64,000 bases of DNA, from contig JAICWO010000013.1 in assembly GCA_025934775.1 (NCBI GenBank), positions 62,001 to 126,000 of the forward strand. The letters are read 5' to 3'. Shown one piece after another: positions 34,605-42,951 of this stretch (within the stretch, counting starts at the first letter, position 1; each line of letters starts with the position of its first letter). The notes below the pieces were generated by a model, which saw nothing but the letters and a program-made list of their open reading frames with translations, had not been told where the DNA came from and searched no databases. This DNA is from Gemmatimonadaceae bacterium. GTDB taxonomy: Bacteria; Gemmatimonadota; Gemmatimonadetes; Gemmatimonadales; Gemmatimonadaceae. The position numbers and the translations under genes were made by a program.

Positions 34605-34654
34605 CGTGAGACCCGAGAACGCGACACGTGAGCCTCGGATTCGAGAGTCATCAC

Positions 34655-35389
34655 TCACGGCCCCGCCACCAGCCCCCGCAGATGTAACCGCACCCCCATC
34701 GCGCTCAAGCACACCGCCATCCATGCCGCCGCGGCGGCAAAGCCGCCGAGCACGTCGCTCGGATAGTGGACGCCGAGGTAGACGCGGCTGAATCCGACGA
34801 GCACGACGAAGGTCGCGCCCAGAACGAACACCGCCACGCGCACCGCGCGCGGCGGGTGCCACGAGACGGACAGGACGTACAGCAGCATGCCGATGCCGAT
34901 GAACGACGCCATCGAGTGCCCCGACGGGAAGCTGTACGAGTGATTGATGAGGTAGCGCGCGCCGTACGGCGGCCGCGACCGATGCACCGCCCGCTTGATG
35001 ACGTTCTCGATGATCGGGCTGCCGGCGAACGCGGCGATCCACGTAATGAGGACCGTGCGGCGATGCGCCATGAGAATCGCGATCGCGCCGCCGATTGCGA
35101 GAATCGTCATCGCGCGCGGCGAGCCCGCGTTCGAGATCGCGTTGAAGAAGGCGAGCCCGGACGGCGTCGCGCGCGCGTGCAGCGCATTCACCGCCGCGAC
35201 GTCGAGTCGGACGAGCGTCGCGTTGTCGAGCACCGCGTCGAGAAGCGCGCTGAACGACCAGATCGCGGCGAGCGCGACGACGAGTGCGATCGTGAGGTGC
35301 AGGCCGAGGTAGCTGCGCGAGTCGAGCCGCGCGGCGATGAACGCTCGGATGCGCGCCGGCCATGTCGCACGAAGTGTGGAAAGTCCCAT
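34655..35389 (-). CDS. PAP2-family membrane phosphatase
   Basis: The 244-residue integral membrane protein has about six helices. All three phosphatase signatures are intact: KRAVHRSRP, FPSGHS and SRVYLGVHYPSD. Likely substrates are undecaprenyl pyrophosphate, phosphatidic acid or phosphatidylglycerophosphate at the periplasmic face. Unlike the DedA-PAP2 fusion at 22715, this is the stand-alone form with a complete first motif. ATG 35389 is chosen because the upstream extension is Arg-rich and unlike the family. It is divergent from the PfpI gene, with 112 bases between the starts. Confidence 0.88.
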   Translation of the reverse strand: MGLSTLRATWPARIRAFIAARLDSRSYLGLHLTIALVVALAAIWSFSALLDAVLDNATLVRLDVAAVNALHARATPSGLAFFNAISNAGSPRAMTILAIGGAIAILMAHRRTVLITWIAAFAGSPIIENVIKRAVHRSRPPYGARYLINHSYSFPSGHSMASFIGIGMLLYVLSVSWHPPRAVRVAVFVLGATFVVLVGFSRVYLGVHYPSDVLGGFAAAAAWMAVCLSAMGVRLHLRGLVAGP

Positions 35390-35501
35390 TTCGTGATCAC
35401 ATGACACAGGAGTCGTGCCGCGCGTCTGTCGCTCTTGCCCGACGCTCCGCCGACGGTCCATGGCTTGCGGCGATCGTCTCCGTCACCATCGGGGGAGATC
35501 C

Positions 35502-36116
35502 ATGGCAACTCCAAGCAATCTGAGCGGCAAGCGCGTGGCGATACTCGCCACCGACGGCGTGGAAGAGGTCGAGCTCACCGAGCCGCGTCAGGCGCTCGAG
35601 GACGCAGGCGCGAATCCGATCGTCGTGTCGCCGAAGAGCGGCAGCATCAAGGCGTGGCAGCACGACCACTGGGGCGACGAAATCAAGGTGGACGTCCCAC
35701 TCGAACAAGCCCGCCAGGATGACTTCGACGCGCTGATGCTCCCCGGCGGCGTGATGAATCCCGACCACTTGCGGCAGAACAAGCAGGCGGTGCAGTTCGT
35801 CCGTCATTTCTTCGACGCCGGCAAACCGATCGCCGCGATCTGTCACGGACCGTGGATGCTCGTGGAGGCCGACGCGGTGCGCGGCCGCATGCTCACGTCG
35901 TGGCCGTCACTGCAAACGGATATTCGAAACGCCGGCGGCGACTGGGTCGACCGCGAAGTGGTGACGGATATGGGAATCGTCACGAGCCGGAAGCCGGACG
36001 ACATTCCGGCGTTCAACCGGAAGATGATCGAGGAGTTCGGCGAAGGGATTCACGCCGGCGACCGGACGAGGGCGAGGTACTCGGACAAGAAGACGGAGAG
36101 AGATCTCCGAGGGTGA
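35502..36116 (+). CDS. DJ-1/PfpI-family protein (YhbO type)
   Basis: The 204-residue cytoplasmic protein is of the class I glutamine-amidotransferase-like family, whose YhbO/PfpI members act as stress proteins and are reported to repair glycated proteins or act as glyoxalases. Visible motifs are VAILATDGVEEVELTEPR near the start with the conserved glutamate, DALMLPGG, and the nucleophile elbow AAICHGPW with its cysteine followed by histidine. GGGGGAG lies just before ATG 35502, fixing the start. The gene stands alone; a block of repeats follows it. Confidence 0.88.
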   Translation: MATPSNLSGKRVAILATDGVEEVELTEPRQALEDAGANPIVVSPKSGSIKAWQHDHWGDEIKVDVPLEQARQDDFDALMLPGGVMNPDHLRQNKQAVQFVRHFFDAGKPIAAICHGPWMLVEADAVRGRMLTSWPSLQTDIRNAGGDWVDREVVTDMGIVTSRKPDDIPAFNRKMIEEFGEGIHAGDRTRARYSDKKTERDLRG

Positions 36117-36159
36117 CGCGGGGAGCTGTTCGCTGGCGCTGAGAGCTGAAGGCGGAGCT

Positions 36160-36220
36160 GACAGCCGCAGTTCCCAGCTCGGCTATTCGCTATCAGCGAC
36201 AGCTATCAGAGGGATTTGGA
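36160..36220 (+). repeat. Interspersed repeat, copy 2
   Basis: The core 36168-36207 matches copy 1 (12453-12492) at 39 of 40 bases in the same orientation. It is preceded by GCTGACAGC, which also precedes copy 3. It lies 44 bases after the PfpI stop. Confidence 0.85.
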
Positions 36221-36349
36221 AGTGTGTCATGAGATCGGGCGTCGGCTTCCGGTGGCGGTGTACGCGAGTCGACGCACGACGTCGTACGCTGACAGCCCCG
36301 CCATTTTTGCCGTGATGCGAGAAGGAGCGCGTGGCCGCAGCCCCGCGCT

Positions 36350-36440
36350 CCCGTGCAACGCTTCGTTCCTCATTCCTCGGATAGCTGTCGCTGCTAGCGA
36401 ACAGCCGAGCCGGGAGCTGCCCGCTTGCTGTCAGCCCCGA
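36350..36440 (-). repeat. Interspersed repeat, copy 3 (inverted)
   Basis: The core 36380-36419 read on the minus strand matches copy 1 at 37 of 40 bases. The shared GGAACGAAGCGTTG block lies at 36370-36357 on the same strand. It is inverted relative to copy 2, so the two copies can pair. Confidence 0.85.
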
Positions 36441-36475
36441 GCCCCCAGCCCCCAGCCCCCGCCCCGCAAACCCGA

Positions 36476-39400
36476 CTATCCTCTCGCCGGCTCCGTCCTC
36501 GGCATCCCCGGCATTGCATCCACCGGCGCCTTCACACCATCCGCCTCTCTCGACCGCCGGCGCGACACCCGCTGCTGCCACTCGTCGAGGTACGTGTAGA
36601 ACACCGGCGTCACGTAGAGCGTGACGAGCTGCGAGAACGCGAGGCCGCCCACCACCGCCACACCCAACGGCCGGCGGGTCGATGCGCCGGCGCCCCAGCC
36701 GACCGCGATCGGGACCGCGCCCATCAGCGCCGCCATCGTCGTCATCATGATCGGACGGAAGCGCACGCTCGCGGCCTCGAGAATCGCCTCCGCGGGCGAG
36801 CGGTTGCCGTCGCGCTGCGCCTCGATCGCGAAGTCGATCATCATGATCGCATTCTTCTCCACGATGCCGATCAGCATGATGATGCCGACGAAGCCGTAGA
36901 TGTCGAGGTCGAGGCCGCAGAGGAGCAGCGTCACGAGCGCGCCAAACGCCGCGAACGGAAGTCCCGTGAGAATCGTGATCGGGTGAATGAAACTCTCATA
37001 CAACACCCCGAGGATCACGTAGATCACGAAGACCGCGAGCAGCATCAGCATCACGAGCCCCTGCTGCGTGCTCACGAACGCTTCGGCGATGCCCGAGAAG
37101 CTCGACGCCACGCTCCCCGGCAGCACCGCGGTCGCGATGCCCTGCACCTGCTTGAGCGCCGTGCCGAGCGACACGCCCGGCGCGAGGTTGAACGACACGG
37201 TCACCGACGGAAGCTGTCCCGAGTGATTCACCGTCACCGGGCCCACGCTGTAGTCGAAGCGCGCCACGGTGCTGAGCGGCACGAGCGGCCCGCGCGTCGA
37301 GCGCACCCAGAGCTTGCCGAGCGCGCCGACGTCCTGCTGGTATTGCGGCAGCAGCTCCATGACCACCCAGTATTCGTTCGTCGACGTGTAGATCGTCGAC
37401 ACCTGGCGCTGGCCGAACGCGTCGTAGAGCGTGTTCTCGATCTCGCTCGCCGAAACGCCGAGCTGGCCCGCCGCCTCGCGATCGATGTCGACCGTGATTT
37501 GCGGATTCTCGATCAGGAGATCGCTCGTCACATCGGTGAGGCCGGGGAGTTGGCGCAGGCGACGCTCGAGCTCGCGGGCCGACGAGTTGAGCGCGTTGAT
37601 GTCGCCGCTCTGCAGCGTGAACTGATAGAGGCTCTTCGATGCCAGGCCGCCGATGGAGATCGCGGGCGGATTCTGGATGAACACCGCGATGTCGCGCACG
37701 CCCTGCACCGCCTTCGTCAGGTCGCGCGCGATCTGATCCGCGCTCCGCTTCCGCTCGGCGATCGGCTTGAGATCGATCGTGAGCTGGCCCTGGTTGGCGG
37801 CCGCCGTCGTGCCGACGGACGACGTCACCGAGCGCACGTCGGAGTCCCGCGCCACGACCGCCGCGACTTCCTCCTGGTGCTGCACGAGCGCGTCGTACGA
37901 CACGCCTTCCGCCGCTTCGGTCGTCGCGAGGAGCTGCCCCGTGTCGTCCGTCGGGAAGAGGCCCTTCGGCGTCGACCAGAATAAGTATCCAGTTGCTACT
38001 AATATGACGAGCGAGAACGCGAGCGTCAGCGGCCGGCGGTCCATCACCCACGCCAGCGTGCGCTCGTACACGCCGAGCAGCCCGTCGAAGAAGCGCTCGC
38101 TCGCCTGGTAGAGGCGGCCGTGCGTCTTGCCGTGGTCCGACTTGAGGAAGCGGCTCGACAGCATCGGCGTCAGCGTCAGCGAGACGAAGCCGGAGACGAG
38201 AATCGCGACGCCGATCGTCACGGCGAATTCGTGGAACAGCTTGCCGATGATCCCGCCCATGAAGAGGAACGGGATGAACACCGCGGCGAGCGAGAACGTC
38301 ATTGAGAGAATCGTGAATCCGACCTCGGCCGCGCCGTCGATCGCCGCCTCCATGCGCGGCTTCCCCATCTCGAGGTGGCGGACGATGTTCTCGAGCATCA
38401 CGATCGCGTCGTCGACCACGAAGCCCACGGCGAGCGTGAGCGCCATGAGCGACAGGTTGTCGAGCGAGTAGTGCAGCAGATACATCACCGAGAACGTGCC
38501 GATGATCGACATCGGCAGCGCGAGGCTCGGGATGAGCGTCGCCGACCAGTTGCGCAGGAAAACGAAGATGACGAGGACGACGAGGAACAGCGTGAGGATG
38601 AGCGTGTTCGTGACGTCGTCGACCGACGCCTGGATCGTCTCCGAGCGGTCGTAGAGCGTCGAGACCTTCACCGACGGCGGGATCTCGGTCTCGAGGCGCG
38701 TGAGCGCGGCCTTCACCTTGTTGGAGACGTCGACCGTGTTCGTCCCCGGCTGGCGCTGGATCGCGAGGACGATCGACCGCTCGCCGTTGTACCAGCTCGC
38801 GGTCTTGTTGTTCTGCACGTCGTCGGTGATGCGGCCGATCTCGTCGAGGTGCACCGGCGCGCCATTGCGATAGGCGACGATCACGTCGCCGAACTGGTTG
38901 GCGTTCTCGAGCTGGCCGGTGGCCTGGACGGTGAGCGCCGTCTTGGGACCGTACAGCACGCCGGTCGGCATGTTCACGTTCTGCGACGTCACCGCCGCCG
39001 CGACGTCCTCGAGCGCGATGCCGCGCGACGCGAGCTGTCCCGGATCGAGCTGCAGGCGCACGGCGTATTTCTGCGCGCCGTACACGAGCACCTGCGCCAC
39101 GCCGCCCACCATCGACAACCGCTGCGCGAGCGTCGTCTCGCCGAACTCGTCGAGCCGCGAGAGCGGCACCTGGTCCGACGTGAGCGCGAGCGTGAGGATC
39201 GGCGCGTCGGCCGGATTCGTCTTCTGGTACGACGGCGGAATGATACCCTGCGGGAGCTGGCGGCTCGTCTGCGCGATCGCCGCCTGCACGTCCTGCGCGG
39301 CGGCGTCGATGTTCCGGTCGAGCGCGAACTGCACGACGATCTGCGTCTGCCCGAGACTCGACGTCGAGGTCATGTTGTCGATGCCGGCGATGGTCGAGAA

Positions 39401-39610
39401 CTGCTTCTCGAGCGGCGTCGCCACCGTCGCGGCCATCGTCTGCGGGCTCGTTCCGGGCAGCGTGGCCGTGACGGTGATCGTCGGGAAATCGACGTTCGGC
39501 AGATCGCTCACCGGCAACTGCCGGTACGCGACGATGCCGAAGACGAGAATGCCGATCATGACCAGCGTGGTCATGACGGGGCGTTTGATGAACAGCGTGG
39601 TGAAATTCAT
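36476..39610 (-). CDS. RND efflux transporter, second of a tandem pair (HAE1, MdtC-like)
   Basis: The 1044-residue pump subunit has the complete RND layout. The N-terminus MNFTTLFIKRPVMTTLVMIG is typical of MdtB/MdtC-type pumps, as is helix 4 with GFVVDDAIVMLENIVRHLE carrying both proton-relay aspartates. Two large periplasmic halves follow. The sequence is closely related to the other pump at 39856, so the two probably arose by duplication and may form a mixed trimer like MdtBC. A 245-base gap without a gene separates the pair. C-terminal residues (GVKAPVDAMPGMPRTEPARG) are a Pro-rich tail. Confidence 0.93.
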   Translation of the reverse strand: MNFTTLFIKRPVMTTLVMIGILVFGIVAYRQLPVSDLPNVDFPTITVTATLPGTSPQTMAATVATPLEKQFSTIAGIDNMTSTSSLGQTQIVVQFALDRNIDAAAQDVQAAIAQTSRQLPQGIIPPSYQKTNPADAPILTLALTSDQVPLSRLDEFGETTLAQRLSMVGGVAQVLVYGAQKYAVRLQLDPGQLASRGIALEDVAAAVTSQNVNMPTGVLYGPKTALTVQATGQLENANQFGDVIVAYRNGAPVHLDEIGRITDDVQNNKTASWYNGERSIVLAIQRQPGTNTVDVSNKVKAALTRLETEIPPSVKVSTLYDRSETIQASVDDVTNTLILTLFLVVLVIFVFLRNWSATLIPSLALPMSIIGTFSVMYLLHYSLDNLSLMALTLAVGFVVDDAIVMLENIVRHLEMGKPRMEAAIDGAAEVGFTILSMTFSLAAVFIPFLFMGGIIGKLFHEFAVTIGVAILVSGFVSLTLTPMLSSRFLKSDHGKTHGRLYQASERFFDGLLGVYERTLAWVMDRRPLTLAFSLVILVATGYLFWSTPKGLFPTDDTGQLLATTEAAEGVSYDALVQHQEEVAAVVARDSDVRSVTSSVGTTAAANQGQLTIDLKPIAERKRSADQIARDLTKAVQGVRDIAVFIQNPPAISIGGLASKSLYQFTLQSGDINALNSSARELERRLRQLPGLTDVTSDLLIENPQITVDIDREAAGQLGVSASEIENTLYDAFGQRQVSTIYTSTNEYWVVMELLPQYQQDVGALGKLWVRSTRGPLVPLSTVARFDYSVGPVTVNHSGQLPSVTVSFNLAPGVSLGTALKQVQGIATAVLPGSVASSFSGIAEAFVSTQQGLVMLMLLAVFVIYVILGVLYESFIHPITILTGLPFAAFGALVTLLLCGLDLDIYGFVGIIMLIGIVEKNAIMMIDFAIEAQRDGNRSPAEAILEAASVRFRPIMMTTMAALMGAVPIAVGWGAGASTRRPLGVAVVGGLAFSQLVTLYVTPVFYTYLDEWQQRVSRRRSREADGVKAPVDAMPGMPRTEPARG

Positions 39611-39855
39611 TGACTGCTAATTAGGAAAAGTCAAAAACATTCGACCGCGGGAGGCGCGGGGGCCGCGGAGGGACTTCGGCTCGCGTCGAAGGCTCCGATC
39701 GAAGGGATCCGACGATGGCTTTGGTTACGACCTCGGGACCCTCCCGAGAGCCTCCCGAGCGGCGGTTCCAAACAAAGTTCTCAGCTCGTTGCCCGCGAAG
39801 GCGTCGACGCACGCGATCCCCCTCCCCCGCGGCCCCCGCGGTAGAATTCACCCAA
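39611..39855. other. Gap between the two tandem RND genes
   Basis: Nothing recognisable as a gene lies here; a 76-residue Arg-rich frame on the minus strand has no protein-like features. The minus strand holds GTTTTTGACTTTT about 15 bases before the start at 39610, similar to the sequence before efp, and GC-rich palindromic pieces such as CCGCGGCCCCCGCGG. It may contain a hairpin that tunes the ratio of the two pump subunits. Confidence 0.35.
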
Positions 39856-42800
39856 TCAGTCCCCCGCCGCCGGCGCCACCTCGGGAACGACCACGGCCTG
39901 CCGCGCCCGCCGGCCCAGCCATGTCTGGAGCTCGTCGAAGTAGGTGTAGAACACCGGCGTCACGAACAGCGTGACCACTTGCGAGAACGCTAATCCGCCG
40001 ACGACCGCGATGCCGAGCGGGCGGCGCGAGGCCGCGCTCGCGCCGACGCCGATTGCGATCGGCAGCGTGCCCATCACCGCCGAGAACGTCGTCATCATGA
40101 TCGGACGGAAGCGAACGCTCGCCGCCTCCACGATCGCCTTGGCCGGCGGCACGTGCTCGCTGCGCTGCCGCTCGAGCGCGAAGTCGATCATCATGATCGC
40201 GTTCTTCTCCACGATGCCGATCAGCATGATGATGCCGACGTAGCCGTAGACGCCGAGCTCCACGTGCGTCACCCAGAGCGCGAACAGCGCGCCGAACGCC
40301 GCGAACGGCAGCCCGGTGAGAATCGTGACGGGGTGGATGAAGCTCTCGTAGAGAATGCCGAGAATGATGTAGATGATGAAAATCGTGATCAGGAGCAGCA
40401 GCCCCATGCCGGACTGCGAGTCCTGGAACGCCTGCGCCGTTCCCGAGAAGCCGTACGTGATCGACGCCGGCAGGATCTGTCGCGCGATGCGCTGCACGTC
40501 GGCCGTCGCGGCGCCGAGCGAAACGTTCGCCGCGAGATTGAACGAGATCGTCACCGACGCCATCTGGCCGGAGTGCGCCACGCTCAACGGGCCGGTAGTC
40601 TCCTCGAAGTAGGCGACGTCGCGCAGCGGGATCTGCTTGCCGCCCGTGGCCGGCACGTAGAAGTGATCGAGCACCGACGCGTCCACCTGCGCGCTCGGCA
40701 CGGTCTCCATCACGACCCAGTACTCGTTCGTCGGCGTGAAGATCGTCGAGACCTGCTGCTGGTTGTACGCATTCGCCAATGCCTGCTCGATCGATTGCGG
40801 CGTCACGCCGAGCGACGCGGCGCGCTGCCGGTCGATGTGCACGCGCAGAATCGGGCTGCGATTGAGCAGGTCCGACGTGACGCCCTGGAGGAGTTGATCC
40901 TGCTGGAGCGTCGTGAGCAGCCGGTTGGCCTGTGCGTAGAGCTGATCGATATCCGGTCCGCGCAGCGTGAACTGATACTGCGTCTTCGTGCCGCGGCCGC
41001 CGATGCGAATGCTCGGCGGATTCGCGACGAACATCTGCAAACCGGGGATGCCCGTCATCACGCGCGTGAGCTCGCGGACCATGTCGTCCGCCGGCGGGCG
41101 CTGGCCCGCCGGTTTGAGCGTGATGTTGAAGTTGATGTTGTTCCCGCCGCCCACGTTCGTGGTGAACGACGCGATGTTCGTGTCGGTCGCGAGTCGCGCC
41201 CGCGCGAGCTTGGCGAAGCGCAGCATCTCGGCGAACGACGTGCCCTGCGCCGCTTCCGCGGTCGCGTTGAGCGAACCCGTGTCGTCAGGCGGGAACAGCC
41301 CCTTTGGGATCACCACCCAGAGGAGAGCGGTCAGCGCCAGAATGAGCCCGGAGAAGACGAGCGTCAGCGGACGATGCTGCATCACCCACGTGAGCGCGCG
41401 CTCGTAGCCGCTGCGCGCGCGCTCGAAGACCCGCTCGGAGCGCTCGAACCATTTGCCGTGGTGCTCTTCGCGGCGCGGCTTGAGCAGCCGGCTGCAGAGC
41501 ATCGGGGTGAGCGTGAGCGCGATTGCGCCCGAGACCAGAATCGCGACGCTGATCGTGATCGCGAATTCGCGGAACAGCCGTCCGATGATGCCGCCCATGA
41601 ACATCAGCGGAATGAACACCGCCGAGAGCGACAGGCACATCGAGAGGACCGTGAAGCCGACCTCGTTCGCGCCATCGAGCGCGGCCTGCATCGGCGGCTT
41701 TCCCATCTCGATGTGGCGCACGATGTTCTCGAGCATCACGATCGCGTCGTCGACCACGAAGCCGACGGCGAGCGTGAGCGCCATCAGCGAGAGATTGTCG
41801 ATGCTGAAGTCGAGCACGTACATCACCGAGAACGTGCCGACGATCGACATCGGCAGCGTGAGACTCGGGATGAGCGTGGCGACGCCGCTGCGCAGGAAGA
41901 CGAAGATCACCGTCACGACCAGCACGAGCGCGACGAGCAGCGAGAGCTTCACGTCGTTCACCGACTGCTGGATCGAGAGCGAGCGATCCCACTGCATGTG
42001 CATCTTGATCGACGCCGGCAGCGTGCGCTCGATCTCGGCGAGCGCTTCCTTCACGCGCGTCGCGACCTCGATCGTGTTGGTGCCGGGCTGCTTCTGCACC
42101 ATGAGATTGATCGCGCGCTCGTCGTCGTACCAGGCGGCCGACTTGTTGTTCTGGATGTCGTCGGTGACGTTCGCGACGTCGGCGAGCCGCACCGGCGAGC
42201 CGTCGCGATAGGCGATGATGAGGCGCCGGAACTGCGACGCGTCGTTCATCTGCCCCGTCGCCTGGAGCGTGAGCGTGCGGTCCTTGCCGTAGAGCACGCC
42301 GGTCGGGAGCATCACGTTGTTCTGGCGAATCGCCGTCGCGACCTGCGACACGCCGATGTTGCGCGACGCGAGTTGCGCGGGATCGAGCTGCACGCGCACC
42401 GCGAACTTGGCCGATCCCCAGACGCCGACTTCCGCGACGCCCTCCACCATCGAGAGACGCTGCGCGATGAGCGTTTCCGCATACTCGTCGACCTGCGTCA
42501 TCGTCTGAACGTTCGACGTGAGCGCGACGGCGAGAATCGGGAACGCCGAGGGGTTCGACTTGTGGTAGGACGGCGGAAGAATGGTGGACGGCAGGAACGG
42601 AAGCGTCTTGCCGATCGCCGCGTTCACGTCCTGCGCCGCCGCCTCGACCGGGCGATCGAGCGAGAACTGGAGCGTGACGTTCGTGTTGCCCGTGCCGCTG
42701 TTCGACGTGATCTCATCGATGCCGGCGATCGCCGAGAACGCCTTCTCGAGGGGCGTCGCCACCGTGGCGGCCATCGTCTCCGGGCTCGCGCCCGGGAGGT

Positions 42801-42948
42801 TCGCCGACACCGAGATCGTCGGATAGTCGACCGTGGGCAGATCGCTGACCGGCAGCTTCTGGTACGAGACGATTCCGAATACCAGAATTCCGATCATGAC
42901 CAGGGTGGTCATGACCGGACGCCGGATGAACAGCGCCGTCAGGCTCAT
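39856..42948 (-). CDS. RND efflux transporter, first of a tandem pair (HAE1, MdtB-like)
   Basis: The 1030-residue proton-driven pump starts MSLTALFIRRPVMTTLVMIG, closely similar to its downstream partner. Helix 4 has GFVVDDAIVMLENIVRHIE with both relay aspartates. Porter, docking and second-half helix regions (VLVSGAIALTLTPMLCSRLL; GYVGIIMLIGIVEKNAIMMIDFA) are intact. The start lies three bases after the adaptor stop, so it is co-translated with it. One adaptor and two RND genes is the MdtABC arrangement known from E. coli, where the two pumps assemble as a heterotrimer. No outer-membrane channel gene is adjacent. Confidence 0.93.
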   Translation of the reverse strand: MSLTALFIRRPVMTTLVMIGILVFGIVSYQKLPVSDLPTVDYPTISVSANLPGASPETMAATVATPLEKAFSAIAGIDEITSNSGTGNTNVTLQFSLDRPVEAAAQDVNAAIGKTLPFLPSTILPPSYHKSNPSAFPILAVALTSNVQTMTQVDEYAETLIAQRLSMVEGVAEVGVWGSAKFAVRVQLDPAQLASRNIGVSQVATAIRQNNVMLPTGVLYGKDRTLTLQATGQMNDASQFRRLIIAYRDGSPVRLADVANVTDDIQNNKSAAWYDDERAINLMVQKQPGTNTIEVATRVKEALAEIERTLPASIKMHMQWDRSLSIQQSVNDVKLSLLVALVLVVTVIFVFLRSGVATLIPSLTLPMSIVGTFSVMYVLDFSIDNLSLMALTLAVGFVVDDAIVMLENIVRHIEMGKPPMQAALDGANEVGFTVLSMCLSLSAVFIPLMFMGGIIGRLFREFAITISVAILVSGAIALTLTPMLCSRLLKPRREEHHGKWFERSERVFERARSGYERALTWVMQHRPLTLVFSGLILALTALLWVVIPKGLFPPDDTGSLNATAEAAQGTSFAEMLRFAKLARARLATDTNIASFTTNVGGGNNINFNITLKPAGQRPPADDMVRELTRVMTGIPGLQMFVANPPSIRIGGRGTKTQYQFTLRGPDIDQLYAQANRLLTTLQQDQLLQGVTSDLLNRSPILRVHIDRQRAASLGVTPQSIEQALANAYNQQQVSTIFTPTNEYWVVMETVPSAQVDASVLDHFYVPATGGKQIPLRDVAYFEETTGPLSVAHSGQMASVTISFNLAANVSLGAATADVQRIARQILPASITYGFSGTAQAFQDSQSGMGLLLLITIFIIYIILGILYESFIHPVTILTGLPFAAFGALFALWVTHVELGVYGYVGIIMLIGIVEKNAIMMIDFALERQRSEHVPPAKAIVEAASVRFRPIMMTTFSAVMGTLPIAIGVGASAASRRPLGIAVVGGLAFSQVVTLFVTPVFYTYFDELQTWLGRRARQAVVVPEVAPAAGD

Positions 42949-42951
42949 CGA

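Larger units (their letters stand above)
36117..36475. other. Repeat-filled gap between convergent genes
   Basis: This 359-base gap between the PfpI gene and the convergent RND gene has no convincing gene. It contains copies 2 and 3 of the interspersed repeat in opposite orientation, which together form a large imperfect inverted repeat. A CCCCCAGCCCC-type low-complexity run lies near 36440-36470. Short open frames through it only translate the repeat. Confidence 0.7.

Noticed and set aside
36183-36581. 132-residue frame on the minus strand
   Set aside because: It overlaps the end of the RND gene and translates the interspersed repeat; the same peptide appears in other repeat copies.
39621-39851. 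76-residue frame between the RND genes
   Set aside because: Arg/Gly/Ser-rich with no hydrophobic core, no family and no ribosome-binding site.
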